The notes: generated by a model not told the origin, from the letters alone. 64,000 nt of DNA from Regnicoccus frigidus (GCA_025194985.1 JAOANE010000046.1:62001-126000); one strand, 5' to 3'; positions 1-10,669 are shown, counted from the first letter of the stretch. Made by a program: numbers and translations.

Positions 1-825
1 CTGCAACGCTGGCTGGCGGCAGGCCATCAGGCCACGATGACCTGGATGGCCGACCCCAGGCGACAGCGGATCGAGGACCTGCTGTCGGGGGTGACCAGCC
101 TGCTGGCGGTGGGGCTGAATTACCACGTGGCCGTGGAGCGGGCACCAGGCAGCCTGGCGGTGGCGCGCTACGGCTGGGGCCGCGACTATCACCGGCTGAT
201 CGATGGCCGCTTGCGTCGGTTGGGCCGCTGGCTGGAGCGTCAGCGGCCGGGGGTGCGCTGGCGTGTCTGCGTCGATAGCGCACCGCTGCTGGACAAGGCC
301 TGGGCCGAGCAGGCTGGTCTGGGCTGGATCGGCAAGAACGGCAACGTGATCCACCGGCGTCGGGGCTCCTGGTTCCTGATCGGCCACCTGCTCACCAACC
401 TGGAGTTACCGGCCGATGCTCCGGCCGAACCCCTCTGCGGCAGCTGCAGCCGCTGCATCGATGCCTGCCCCACCGGCGCCATTGCCGAACCGTTCGTGGT
501 GGATGCCCGCCGCTGCATCGCCTTTCACACGATCGAGAACCGCGATGCGCGCTTGCCGGCGGAGATCAGCGCCGCGATGGGCCCTTGGGTGGCCGGTTGC
601 GACATCTGTCAGGACGTCTGCCCCTGGAACCACCAGCCTTTGATCAGCAGCAGCGATCCCGATCTGCAACCGAAGCCGTGGATGCTCGATCTGAAGGCCG
701 AGGAGGCCCTGGGCTGGAGCGATCAGCACTGGGACAGTCAACTGCGGGCCTCCGCCCTGCGCCGCATCAAGCCCTGGATGTGGCGCCGCAATCTGCTGGC
801 TGGCCGCGGCGGTTTCGGCCCCTAG
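1..825 (+). CDS. queG: Epoxyqueuosine reductase QueG, 5' end outside the window
   Basis: QueG reduces epoxyqueuosine to queuosine in the last step of tRNA wobble-base Q synthesis, using a cobalamin and two [4Fe-4S] clusters. The frame is open from base 1, so the first roughly 40-50 codons are missing. Visible family marks are the N-terminal WLAAGHQATMTWM stretch, the segment GLGWIGKNGN, the ferredoxin-like cluster CGSCSRCIDACPTGAI and the second cluster CDICQDVCPWN. The C-terminus is short and follows the usual RRNLLAG end. It is followed after 17 bp by a TPR gene on the same strand. The tgt gene for the first step of the same pathway is also in this window, at 61.7-62.8 kb. Confidence 0.95.
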   Translation: MQRWLAAGHQATMTWMADPRRQRIEDLLSGVTSLLAVGLNYHVAVERAPGSLAVARYGWGRDYHRLIDGRLRRLGRWLERQRPGVRWRVCVDSAPLLDKAWAEQAGLGWIGKNGNVIHRRRGSWFLIGHLLTNLELPADAPAEPLCGSCSRCIDACPTGAIAEPFVVDARRCIAFHTIENRDARLPAEISAAMGPWVAGCDICQDVCPWNHQPLISSSDPDLQPKPWMLDLKAEEALGWSDQHWDSQLRASALRRIKPWMWRRNLLAGRGGFGP

Positions 826-842
826 GCTGAATTCTGAAACGA

Positions 843-1784
843 ATGGCAGCCATGGCACCGCGCTGGATGCAAACTCTGGCGGCTGCGCCCCTGGCCCTGA
901 GTCTGGCCATGGCCGGGGTTGTGCTGCCGGCCGCGGCGGCGCGTGCCCTGGTTCCCTACACCTTTTTGCCCAGTTCCAAGGAACTGGAATCTGCTGGTTT
1001 AGGCATTGCCCAGGCCGCCTCTCGCCTGTTGCGTCTCGGCCAGGCCGAAGATGCGGCCCGGCTGGCCAGCCTCACGGTCCAGTTGCTGCCGGACGATCCC
1101 CGGGGCTGGGTGTTACTGGCCGAGGCGCAGTTGCGCAGCGACAATCCGGCCCTGGCCAGCATTTCCCTGGCCAGGGCCAAGGAGCTCGACCCCCGCAATC
1201 CCGGCATCTGGTTCGCCCAGGGCTCGATCGCCTTGCGACAAGGCCAACCGGAGCAGGCAGTCGGCCTCCTGCAACAGGGCCTGAAATTCGATGGAAAGAA
1301 CGCCGGCGCCTACTTCGATCTGGGCAACGCCCACCTGCTGCTGAGCAATCCCAACGGTGCCCTGGCCGCCTTCGGGCGCGCCTCGGAGCTGCGCAAAGAC
1401 TTCTGGGAGGCGATCAACAACCAGGGCCTGGTGCTCTACGAGCTGGGCCGGCGTGACCAGGCGATCGAGCGCTGGCGCCGTTGCCTGAAGATCAATGCAA
1501 CGGCCGCTGAGCCGATGCTGGCCCTGGCCACGGCCCTGCACACCGGCGGCGGTTCCGCCCAAGAGGCCCAGCGGCTGGCCAGCGAAGCCCTGGCGATCGA
1601 GCCGAACTACGTGCTCGATGCCTATCAGAAAGAACAGCTTTGGGGGGAGCGTCTGCGCCTCAGCGCCCAGACCCTGCTCAGCCAGCCGGAGCTGAAGAGT
1701 GCCGTTGACCGAGCGAACGCCAATGCCACCGGCAGCACCGATTCTGGAGAAGAGGCTGGCGAGGGGGGCTCCCGGAACGAGTAA
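843..1784 (+). CDS. Secreted or membrane-anchored TPR-repeat protein
   Basis: This is a 313-residue protein with an N-terminal hydrophobic signal or anchor (about residues 9-35, ending in AAAARA) followed by several tetratricopeptide units. The TPR pattern is clear from repeated blocks such as WVLLAEAQL, GIWFAQGSIAL, AYFDLGNAHLLL and AINNQGLVLYELG. The tail is acidic and glycine-rich (SGEEAGEGGS). TPR proteins act as protein-interaction scaffolds; the partner is not evident here. A second ATG nine bases downstream (852) is an equally possible start. It sits between queG and the topoisomerase gene on the same strand, with 17 bp and 78 bp gaps. Confidence 0.75.
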   Translation: MAAMAPRWMQTLAAAPLALSLAMAGVVLPAAAARALVPYTFLPSSKELESAGLGIAQAASRLLRLGQAEDAARLASLTVQLLPDDPRGWVLLAEAQLRSDNPALASISLARAKELDPRNPGIWFAQGSIALRQGQPEQAVGLLQQGLKFDGKNAGAYFDLGNAHLLLSNPNGALAAFGRASELRKDFWEAINNQGLVLYELGRRDQAIERWRRCLKINATAAEPMLALATALHTGGGSAQEAQRLASEALAIEPNYVLDAYQKEQLWGERLRLSAQTLLSQPELKSAVDRANANATGSTDSGEEAGEGGSRNE

Positions 1785-1862
1785 GCGAGCCCCAGGCCGG
1801 CCCAGCCCACCCAGACGTGATCTGTAGGCTGAGCCCCTTCCGCCCCAAGACACCAGACCCGG

Positions 1863-4328
1863 ATGGCTGAGGAGCGCGTTCTGCCGATTGCTCTGCATCA
1901 GGAGATGCAGCGCTCCTACCTCGAGTACGCCATGAGCGTGATCGTGGGCCGGGCCCTTCCCGATGTGCGCGATGGGCTCAAGCCGGTGCAACGGCGCGTC
2001 CTCTTCGCGATGCAGGAGCTGGGGCTCACCCCCGATCGGCCCTACCGCAAGTGCGCCCGGGTGGTGGGTGATGTGCTCGGCAAATACCATCCCCACGGCG
2101 ACCAGGCTGTCTATGACGCCTTGGTGCGGATGGCGCAGACCTTCTCCAGCCGTCACCCGCTGCTGGATGGCCACGGCAACTTCGGCTCGGTCGATGACGA
2201 TCCGCCGGCGGCGATGCGCTACACGGAGATCCGGCTGGCCCCGATCGCCAACGAGGGCCTGCTCGACGAAATCAGCAGCGATACCGTCGATTTTGCGCCG
2301 AATTTCGACGCCTCCCAGCAGGAGCCCACCGTGCTGCCGGCCCTGCTGCCCTTCCTGTTGCTCAACGGCTGCACCGGCATTGCCGTGGGCATGGCCACCA
2401 GCATTCCGCCCCACAACCTGGCCGAGGTGGTGGAGGCCCTGATCGCCCTGATCCGCAACCCCGAGCTCAGCGATGACAAGCTGCTCGAGCTGGTGCCCGG
2501 ACCCGATTTCCCCACCGGCGGTGAGGTCCTCACCGGCAGTGGTGTGCGGGACACCTATCTCAACGGCCGCGGCAGCATCCCGATGCGAGGCGTGGCCCAT
2601 ATCGAGGAGATCCAGCCGGGCAAGGGGCGCCACCGCCGCGGTGCCGTTGTGATCACCGAGCTGCCCTATCAGCTCAGCAAGGCGGGCTGGATCGAGAAGC
2701 TGGCCGATCAGGTCAACGACGGCAAGATCGGCGGCATCGCTGACATTCGCGATGAAAGCGACCGCGACGGCATGCGCGTGGTGGTGGAGGTGCGCCGCGA
2801 CGGCGATCCCGAAAAGGTGCTGGGCGAGCTGCAGCGCCGCACCGCCCTGCAGAGCAATTTCGGCGCGATCCTGTTGGCCCTGGTGGACGGCCAACCGCGC
2901 CAGCTCAGCCTGCGCCAGCTGCTCCAGCACTTTCTGGAGTATCGGGAGCACACGATCATTCGCCGCACCCGCCACGCGCTCAAGCGCACCGAAGACCGCC
3001 TCGAGGTGGTCGAAGGCTTGATCCGGGCGCTGGATTCCCTGCCTGAGGTGATCGAGCGGATCCAGGCGGCCACGGATGCGGCGAGCGCCAGGGCCAGCCT
3101 GCAGGTCCACCTCGAATTAACGGAACGCCAGGCCGAAGCGGTGCTGGCGATGCCGCTGCGGCGGCTCACCAGCCTGGAGCAGGACGGCCTGCGCAAGGAA
3201 GCCGGCGAACTGGCCCAGGAACGGGAGCGGTTGCGTCACCTGCTCGACGACCGCCAGTCGCTGCTCGACGCGATGGTGGTAGAGCTCAGGAGCCTGAAGA
3301 AGCGCTTCGCCACGCCCCGGCGCACCCGCCTGGTCAGTGGTGGTGATGCCCTGGTGGCCCAGCGGGCTGCGGCGATTCGGCCTACCACCGAACTGCAGCG
3401 CCAGCAGGCCCTTAATGCCCTGCCGCCTGACGGTCGCCTGCTGATTCAGGCCGACGGTCAGCTGCGCATCCTCGGTCCCCAGATGCTGGGCCGCCTCCAC
3501 CTCGACGAGGCAGCGCCGATCGGCGAGCACCCATCCCCAGCCCGGCTGATCCTGCCGATCGCGGCCAAGCCGGCCCTGCTGGCCTTTAGTGCCACGGGCA
3601 AGGTGGCCATGCTGCGCTGGGAGTTCGCCGCCCAGCAGAACGGCGGCATTGAAAAGTTCCTGCCCGAGAGCCTGGGCGGTGATGGCGTCCGCCAGTTGTT
3701 GCCGCTGGGCAAGAAACCGCAGGGCAGCCTCGGGCTGCTCAGCAGTGATGGCCGCTTCAAGCGCCTGCCGATCGAAACATTTCTGGAGCTCTCCGGCCGC
3801 GCCGCCACGGTGCTGAAGCTCAAGGACGGGATCGAGCTCTGCCGGGTGGTCGAGTGCCAGGAGGGGGAAGACCTGCTGGTGGCCAGCAGCACCGGCCGGA
3901 TGCTGCGCCTTGTGGTCAACGACGCCACCGTGCCGCTGATGGGCAAGACGGCCCAGGGGCCTGTGTTGATGCGCTTGTTGCCGGGAGAAACAATCGTCGG
4001 AGCCGCCTCGGTTTCAGCGGATGGCGACGTGCTTCTGGCCAGCCGGCATGGCCAGATCAAGCGCCTGCAGGTCAAGAGTCTGCGCTTGTGTGAACGGGGC
4101 GATCTCGGCCAGATCGGCCTGCGCTTCGAGCGCCGCGACGATGTGCTGGTGGATCTGCAGGCCGCCACGGCGGCCGTGGTGGCGGCCGTGATGGTGGGCG
4201 GGCGCAGTCTGCGGCTGAAGGTGGCGGACCTGGAGCGGCAGGGCAGCTCGGGCTGCGGCCAGCCATGTGCGCTCAAGCCGGGAGAAATCCTGCAGGAACT
4301 GGTGCCGCTGCTCGAGTCGCCCGCCTAG
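1863..4328 (+). CDS. Type IIA DNA topoisomerase subunit A (ParC/GyrA family)
   Basis: This is the breakage-reunion subunit of a type IIA topoisomerase, 821 residues. The N-terminal core has YLEYAMSVIVGRALPDVRDG, the HPHGDQAVYDALVRM helix and the catalytic tyrosine Y120 in AAMRYTEIRL. The residue at the position of E. coli GyrA Ser83 is Gln81. The C-terminal half is a divergent beta-pinwheel with motifs such as SSDGRFKRLP and SRHGQIKRLQ. I do not see the QRRGGKG GyrA box needed for true gyrase wrapping, so a topoisomerase IV-like or second GyrA paralog is more likely than canonical GyrA. Its last 56 bases overlap the end of the convergent glcF gene. Confidence 0.9.
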   Translation: MAEERVLPIALHQEMQRSYLEYAMSVIVGRALPDVRDGLKPVQRRVLFAMQELGLTPDRPYRKCARVVGDVLGKYHPHGDQAVYDALVRMAQTFSSRHPLLDGHGNFGSVDDDPPAAMRYTEIRLAPIANEGLLDEISSDTVDFAPNFDASQQEPTVLPALLPFLLLNGCTGIAVGMATSIPPHNLAEVVEALIALIRNPELSDDKLLELVPGPDFPTGGEVLTGSGVRDTYLNGRGSIPMRGVAHIEEIQPGKGRHRRGAVVITELPYQLSKAGWIEKLADQVNDGKIGGIADIRDESDRDGMRVVVEVRRDGDPEKVLGELQRRTALQSNFGAILLALVDGQPRQLSLRQLLQHFLEYREHTIIRRTRHALKRTEDRLEVVEGLIRALDSLPEVIERIQAATDAASARASLQVHLELTERQAEAVLAMPLRRLTSLEQDGLRKEAGELAQERERLRHLLDDRQSLLDAMVVELRSLKKRFATPRRTRLVSGGDALVAQRAAAIRPTTELQRQQALNALPPDGRLLIQADGQLRILGPQMLGRLHLDEAAPIGEHPSPARLILPIAAKPALLAFSATGKVAMLRWEFAAQQNGGIEKFLPESLGGDGVRQLLPLGKKPQGSLGLLSSDGRFKRLPIETFLELSGRAATVLKLKDGIELCRVVECQEGEDLLVASSTGRMLRLVVNDATVPLMGKTAQGPVLMRLLPGETIVGAASVSADGDVLLASRHGQIKRLQVKSLRLCERGDLGQIGLRFERRDDVLVDLQAATAAVVAAVMVGGRSLRLKVADLERQGSSGCGQPCALKPGEILQELVPLLESPA

Positions 4329-5694
4329 AGGTTCCCTCCCCGCCGCTGAGCTCCAGCAGTTGCACGGGATGGAGCACCTCGATCGGGCGGGCTGTGCCGC
4401 CCATGTGTTGGCGGATCTGGAGGCTGCAGCCGATGTTGCCGCTCACGGCCAGTTCGGCGCCGGTGTTGCTGAGGTCGGCGGCTTTGATCCGCCCCAGCTC
4501 GGCGGCTTCGTTGGGTTGCACCAGGTTGTAGATGCCGGCACTGCCGCAGCACACCCCAGCTTCCACCGCTTCGAGGAGCTGCACATGGGGGATCTGACGC
4601 AACAGACGCCGGGGTTGGTCGCGCAGGCCCTGGCCGTGGATCATGTGGCAGGCGTCGTGATAGGCCAGGCGCAGGGGCCGCTCCGCCGTCGCCGCTGTGC
4701 CGTCGCTGTGCCGGAGCGGCTGGAGCTGGGCGGCGAAGTGTTCGCTCAGTCCGACCCGATCGAGGAATTCCTGCACATCGGCCACCCGATCGGTGAAGGC
4801 TCCGGCGCGGGCCGCCCAGGCGGGGTTGCCGGCCAGCAGCTCGTCGTATTTCTTGAGGGTGTGGCCGCAGCCTGACGCCGTGACCAGCACGGCATCGAGG
4901 GGTTCGGGTCCCGCGGCTTTGCCCGCGCCGACCACGGCCTCGAAACAGTCGATCAGATCTTTGGCCAGACCCTGGGTCTGCTCCAGCTCTCCCTGGTGAT
5001 GGGTCATCGCGCCGCAGCAATTCTGGTCGGGCGGAATCACCACTTCAATGCCGTTGGCGCTGAGGACGCGCACCGCCGCGCTGGTCACCGCCGGATCGAA
5101 CAAACGCTGCACGCAGCCCAAGACCAGTCCCACCCGATAGCGCCGCGGACCGGTGGCGGGCACCACCAGCGGGTAGGGATCGCTGAACGCCTCTGCGCTC
5201 AGCGGCGGCAGCAACCGTTCCATCGCCGCGATCTCTGGCCCGAACAGGCGGGTGAGTCCGCTGCGTCTCGCCAGATCCTGCAGGGGGCTGCCGGCGTAAA
5301 GCCGCAGCGGCTGCAGCACGGCCCGCAAGCGCTTGGGGTAGGGCAGCAGGCGGAACAGCAGGGCGCGGAAACTGTTCTGCCAGGGGCTACGCAGCTCCGG
5401 GGCATTCAGCTTCGGCCGCGTGGCTTCGATCAGTTCGTCGTAGCGCACCCCCGACGGGCAGGCGCTGACGCAGGCCAGGCAGCCCAGACAGGAATCGAAA
5501 TGCCCCGCCACCGTGGCATCGAGGGCCAGCTCTCCAGCTTCGATCGCCTTGAGCATGTGGATCCGCCCCCGCGGCGAATCCATCTCCGTGCCCAGCACCC
5601 GGTAGCTGGCGCAGCTCGGCAAGCAGAAACCGCAATGGATGCAAGGGTCGGTGGCGCTGAGGCTTCCAGCGGCGCCGGCAGATGAACAGCTCAT
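4273..5694 (-). CDS. glcF: Glycolate oxidase/dehydrogenase iron-sulfur subunit
   Basis: GlcF carries electrons from glycolate oxidised by the GlcD-type flavoprotein in photorespiration. The 473-residue protein has two N-terminal 4Fe-4S motifs, CIHCGFCLPSC and CLGCLACVSACP, and two CCG domains with NCCGAMTHH and VCCGSAGIYN. Further cysteines lie in DACHMIHGQG and SGNIGCSLQI. The start ATG at 5694 lies 6 bp downstream of the acyltransferase stop, so the two are probably co-transcribed. Its 3' end overlaps the opposite-strand topoisomerase gene by 56 bp, so both C-terminal tails are encoded on complementary strands there. No glcD or glcE gene is in the window. Confidence 0.92.
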   Translation of the reverse strand: MSCSSAGAAGSLSATDPCIHCGFCLPSCASYRVLGTEMDSPRGRIHMLKAIEAGELALDATVAGHFDSCLGCLACVSACPSGVRYDELIEATRPKLNAPELRSPWQNSFRALLFRLLPYPKRLRAVLQPLRLYAGSPLQDLARRSGLTRLFGPEIAAMERLLPPLSAEAFSDPYPLVVPATGPRRYRVGLVLGCVQRLFDPAVTSAAVRVLSANGIEVVIPPDQNCCGAMTHHQGELEQTQGLAKDLIDCFEAVVGAGKAAGPEPLDAVLVTASGCGHTLKKYDELLAGNPAWAARAGAFTDRVADVQEFLDRVGLSEHFAAQLQPLRHSDGTAATAERPLRLAYHDACHMIHGQGLRDQPRRLLRQIPHVQLLEAVEAGVCCGSAGIYNLVQPNEAAELGRIKAADLSNTGAELAVSGNIGCSLQIRQHMGGTARPIEVLHPVQLLELSGGEGTSRRATRAAAPVPAGFLPA

Positions 5695-5699
5695 GGTTC

Positions 5700-7670
5700 T
5701 CAGTTTGCCTGGCTCGCGTCCAGCACCGGTTGCTCCAGCCGCCGCACCGCTGTGTCGGTGAGATGGTCGTCGTCGGCCAGCAGCTTGCGCAGATCGACGA
5801 GCGTGCAGCCCTGCGGGCAGATCCAGGGCATCGGATCGATGAAGCGCACGCCAGCGGGCAGCGATTGGCTCAGTTGAGTGTTGATCTGCTCGGCATTGAC
5901 GGCTTCCTGCTGGAGCGCCTCCAGGCAGGCCGGGTTCCAGTCACCCGGGCGGAACCATTCCGGCAGGCAGGTGTCCCGCCCAACCAGCCGCGGCCCCGCC
6001 CCGATCACGATCACCCGCAGGCCCTTGGCCTCGGCCCTGGCCGAGAACGTTTGCAGGGCCTGGGCATAGATCGTCACCTTGGCGTTGGTGCCTTGGATCG
6101 GCTCGCCGGCAGGATCGAGGAAGCCATCACGGCTGGCCTGCACATCTCCACCCAAGTGGCTCAGCTGATAGGCCGCGATCAGCACGGCGTCGCCGGGCCG
6201 GGCCTCGGCAAGAATCCTCTTGGCAATTTTTCGCTGGAAGCGGGCACAGCCAGGGTCGAGATGGCCGTGGGCTGTGGCCGGGAACGGACAGCCGGCCTTG
6301 GCCAGCAGCGTGATGCCCAGGCCTTGCTGGTGCAGGTCAGCGGCCAGGGGAATCAGGGCTGCGGCGTGGCTGTCTCCGACCACGAAGAGGGTGCTCCCCT
6401 GGGTGGTCTCGGGCGGAGCCGAGCAGGTGCGGAAGAGCGCGCCGATCTGGTTGGTCTTGGGTTGTGCCTTGCGGTTGACCAGACAATCCGAGGATGTGAT
6501 GGATGTGCCGGCGATGCGCTGCTTCTGCCGTTGCTCCGACAACGTGGCCGGCCGCTGGCCTGCATAGAGAGAGCTGCCGAGCTCGCCGCTGATCAGCAGC
6601 AACAGCAGGGCTGCAACGGCGGCATTGATGCCGAAGCCGATCAGGAGGCTTCGGATGCTTCGGGTTACCCATGGCTTGGCGCCCAACGGAGTTTCGATCC
6701 AGCGGTAGGAGAGTTCGGCCAGCCCCAGGATCAGCAGCAGCTGGAACGGCACACTCCAGGCGTGGATGCCGATCGTCCAGCGGCTGAGGGCAATGACGCT
6801 CCAGTGCCAGAGGTACAGCGAATAGGAGATCACCCCGAGGCGCAGCAGCGGCGGCCAGTTCAGGACCCGTCCCAGGGGCGATTCCTGCTGCAGGGTTGTG
6901 ATCAGGGCGGCGGTGGCCGCCACGCTGACCAGCATCGGGATGGGAGCGGCGTCCTGTGGCGCCAGGGTCACCCCGATCAGGGCGGCCAAGGACCCCCAGG
7001 CCACCCCGTTGCGGATGCCGCTGGCCTGGTCCGGAGTTCCGCGCTGGCTCTCCCCGGCGGTGGCCAGCAGGCAGCCCAGCGCCAGTTCCCAGACCCTGGC
7101 GCCTGGCAGGAAGAAGGCGGCGGATGGATCCAGCTGCCTCTGGATCAGGAACAGCAGGAACGAAAGCGCGGCCACGACGGCCATCGCCAGGCGGAAACGC
7201 CGGCGACCCGGAGCGCCTGCTCGCCCGAGGCCGAGCTGCCAGGCCGCCAGGGGAAAGATCAGATAAAACTGATAATCAACCCCTAGATACCAGGTCTGGG
7301 TGAAGGTGTTCAGCAGCCCACTGCTGCCGAAGTAATCCGTGGCCTCCTGATAGAGGAACACGTTGGAGCTGCCCACCAGCGCCAGAAGACCGGTCCAGAG
7401 CGAGGCGGTGGGATCGGGAACCACCAGGCAGGTCAGCAGGGCTGTGACAACCACACAGATCGCCAGGGCCGGCACCAGCCGCTGAATGCGCCGCCGGTAG
7501 AACTCCAGCAGAAAGGCCCCCCGATTGGCGGCGGCTCGCTTCTTCTGGATGGAACGCGTGATTACATAGCCGGAGATCACGAAAAAAACGTCAACCCCGA
7601 TGAAGCCGCTGGGTAACAGCGCTCCGTTCAGGTGATTGACGATGACGGCGATGATCGCGACGGCCCGCAA
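5700..7670 (-). CDS. Membrane acyltransferase 3 / SGNH O-acetyltransferase (OafA type)
   Basis: This is an integral-membrane acyltransferase likely to O-acetylate a surface polysaccharide. The N-terminal acyltransferase-3 domain has many membrane helices and the motif GFIGVDVFFVISGYVITRSI. The C-terminal SGNH domain has the nucleophile block VVGDSHAAALIPLA and a late DDHLT for the catalytic Asp/His. The only start in frame is a TTG at 7670, but the frame is open upstream and reads KGEIDG just before LRAVAII. EIDGLRA is a conserved part of this family, so the marked start is probably too short. An ATG at 7732 in the +1 frame suggests a one-base indel near 7685 (natural or sequencing). It lies between icd and glcF on one strand. 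Confidence 0.85.
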   Translation of the reverse strand: MRAVAIIAVIVNHLNGALLPSGFIGVDVFFVISGYVITRSIQKKRAAANRGAFLLEFYRRRIQRLVPALAICVVVTALLTCLVVPDPTASLWTGLLALVGSSNVFLYQEATDYFGSSGLLNTFTQTWYLGVDYQFYLIFPLAAWQLGLGRAGAPGRRRFRLAMAVVAALSFLLFLIQRQLDPSAAFFLPGARVWELALGCLLATAGESQRGTPDQASGIRNGVAWGSLAALIGVTLAPQDAAPIPMLVSVAATAALITTLQQESPLGRVLNWPPLLRLGVISYSLYLWHWSVIALSRWTIGIHAWSVPFQLLLILGLAELSYRWIETPLGAKPWVTRSIRSLLIGFGINAAVAALLLLLISGELGSSLYAGQRPATLSEQRQKQRIAGTSITSSDCLVNRKAQPKTNQIGALFRTCSAPPETTQGSTLFVVGDSHAAALIPLAADLHQQGLGITLLAKAGCPFPATAHGHLDPGCARFQRKIAKRILAEARPGDAVLIAAYQLSHLGGDVQASRDGFLDPAGEPIQGTNAKVTIYAQALQTFSARAEAKGLRVIVIGAGPRLVGRDTCLPEWFRPGDWNPACLEALQQEAVNAEQINTQLSQSLPAGVRFIDPMPWICPQGCTLVDLRKLLADDDHLTDTAVRRLEQPVLDASQAN

Positions 7671-7772
7671 GCCGTCGATTTCGCCTTTGCGGCTGCTCTG
7701 GTGCTGGGTCTCCCTGATCGCTGCAGTTCCATGGGAGTGCGACCTTACCCAAGGTGGGTTGGCTGGCCTGAC

Positions 7773-9281
<1,509 letters not shown>

Positions 9282-9372
9282 GGCTCACGGCGGCCGCGAA
9301 GACGCTGCAGCATGAATCGGTCGGCGGAGCCTAGGTTCAGCCCGATCTGCTTGTCTGCTCAAGGGAAACGCC

Positions 9373-9828
9373 ATGAATGCGGCAGACCTGGCCCGCAGTC
9401 CTGAAATGGCCCAGGCCATCGCCTCGGCGGCCGCCCTGTTCCGCCTCCACTTCCCTGATGCCCGCGCCAATCTCACCCCCTGGCGCGACGATCCCCTCAC
9501 CCGTGAATTCCGGGAGGAGGAATCGGTGGACCTGGCCTTTCATTTCCCCGGCTGGAGCCCCCGCCTCCAGTGCCGCAGCCTGCTGATTCAGCTGCGGCTG
9601 AGTGAAGCCCCCGCCCAGGCCGGCAGCGGCGGCAAGCCCCGGCTGCTCGGCGTGTTGATCAGCGGCATGACGTTTCAAGGGGAGCAGTGGCGCCTGGCCA
9701 CCGTGGGCGACTGGCAACCCAGTGGCCCCCACCCGCCCCAGCCGGAAGTGGCCCAAACGCTCCAGCAGATCTGCCGGCAACTGTTCGATCTGCTGGCCCG
9801 CGGTCCGGCCGCTGAGTCTGGCCGCTGA
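9373..9828 (+). CDS. Conserved-looking hypothetical protein, 151 aa
   Basis: This small soluble protein has no family that I recognise. It starts MNAADLARSPEMAQA, has no membrane segment, and contains a central stretch rich in aromatic and arginine residues (VDLAFHFPGWSPRLQCRSLL) followed by beta-strand-like text (LLGVLISGMTFQGEQWRLATVGDW). Codon use matches the GC-rich neighbours and the frame has a normal ATG, so it looks like a real gene. It is divergent from icd (91 bp between starts) and lies 97 bp upstream of heme oxygenase on the same strand. That position could mean a link to bilin or redox metabolism, but this is guesswork from location. Confidence 0.6.
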   Translation: MNAADLARSPEMAQAIASAAALFRLHFPDARANLTPWRDDPLTREFREEESVDLAFHFPGWSPRLQCRSLLIQLRLSEAPAQAGSGGKPRLLGVLISGMTFQGEQWRLATVGDWQPSGPHPPQPEVAQTLQQICRQLFDLLARGPAAESGR

Positions 9829-9925
9829 GCCCAGCCAGGCTGCGTAACCCTTCGCAATCAACTTCAGACCCCAAGGGCCCAGGAGGCCTACCGTTTTCGT
9901 CTGTACCAACGACACCCAAACGGCG

Positions 9926-10639
9926 ATGAGTGTTGCCCTTGCTTCCCAGTTGCGTGAAGGCACCAAGAAGGCCCACACGATGGCCGAGAACACCGGCTTC
10001 GTCACCTGTTTCCTCAAGGGTGTGGTCGATAAGAGCAGCTACCGCAAGCTTGTGGCCGATCTCTATTTCGTGTATTGCGCCATGGAGGAGGAAATCGGCA
10101 AACTCAAGAGCCATCCGGTTGTGGGCCCGATCGCCAGCGACGCGCTCAACCGTCGCTCGTCCCTTGAGGCCGATCTGGAATTTTATTTCGGCTCTGACTG
10201 GCGCAGCACCGTTCAGCCCACCTCCGCGGCCCAGGAGTATGTGGCCCGGCTGCATCAGGTGGCCCAAGAGACACCCGAGTTGCTGGTGGGCCATCACTAC
10301 ACCCGCTACATCGGCGATCTCTCCGGTGGTGTGATTCTCAAGAACATTGCCCAGAAGGCGATGAATCTGGGCGATCACGAGGGATTGCGGTTCTACGAAT
10401 TCGACGCCATCCCCGATGAGAAGGCCTTCAAGGCGGCCTACCGCCAGAGCCTCGATGCCCTGCCGATTGACCAGGCCATGGCCGATCAGATCGTGGCGGA
10501 GGCCAACCATGCCTTCCACCTCAACATGACCATGTTCCAAGAGCTCGAAGGCAACCTGGTGGCGGCGATCGGCAAACTGCTGTTCGGCTTTCTCACACGC
10601 CGCCAACGTGCCGGCAGCACTGAGCCCGTGGTGGCTTGA
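9926..10639 (+). CDS. ho1: Heme oxygenase (biliverdin-forming, ferredoxin-dependent)
   Basis: This enzyme opens heme to biliverdin IX-alpha, the first step toward phycobilin chromophores. The 237-residue length matches plastid and cyanobacterial HO1. The proximal heme ligand is His17 in EGTKKAHTMAEN, and the distal helix has the flexible glycine motif GDLSGG in TRYIGDLSGGVILKN. The C-terminal segment AIGKLLFGFLTRRQR is mildly hydrophobic. It begins with ATG after a 97-bp intergenic region and is followed 30 bp later by the polysaccharide operon's first glycosyltransferase. Confidence 0.96.
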   Translation: MSVALASQLREGTKKAHTMAENTGFVTCFLKGVVDKSSYRKLVADLYFVYCAMEEEIGKLKSHPVVGPIASDALNRRSSLEADLEFYFGSDWRSTVQPTSAAQEYVARLHQVAQETPELLVGHHYTRYIGDLSGGVILKNIAQKAMNLGDHEGLRFYEFDAIPDEKAFKAAYRQSLDALPIDQAMADQIVAEANHAFHLNMTMFQELEGNLVAAIGKLLFGFLTRRQRAGSTEPVVA

Positions 10640-10669
10640 GTTCGGCAGCGGTCAGGGCCTGAGCCAGAG

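Noticed and set aside
1113..3110. A 665-codon open frame antisense to the TPR and topoisomerase genes
   Set aside because: It is the mirror of two clear GC-rich genes, has low-complexity His/Gln/Ala-rich text and no family motif; long antisense frames are expected at this GC content.
5682..7286. A 534-codon plus-strand frame across the acyltransferase gene
   Set aside because: It is rich in Gln/Arg/Gly with no motif, while the opposite strand has a full acyltransferase with SGNH motifs.
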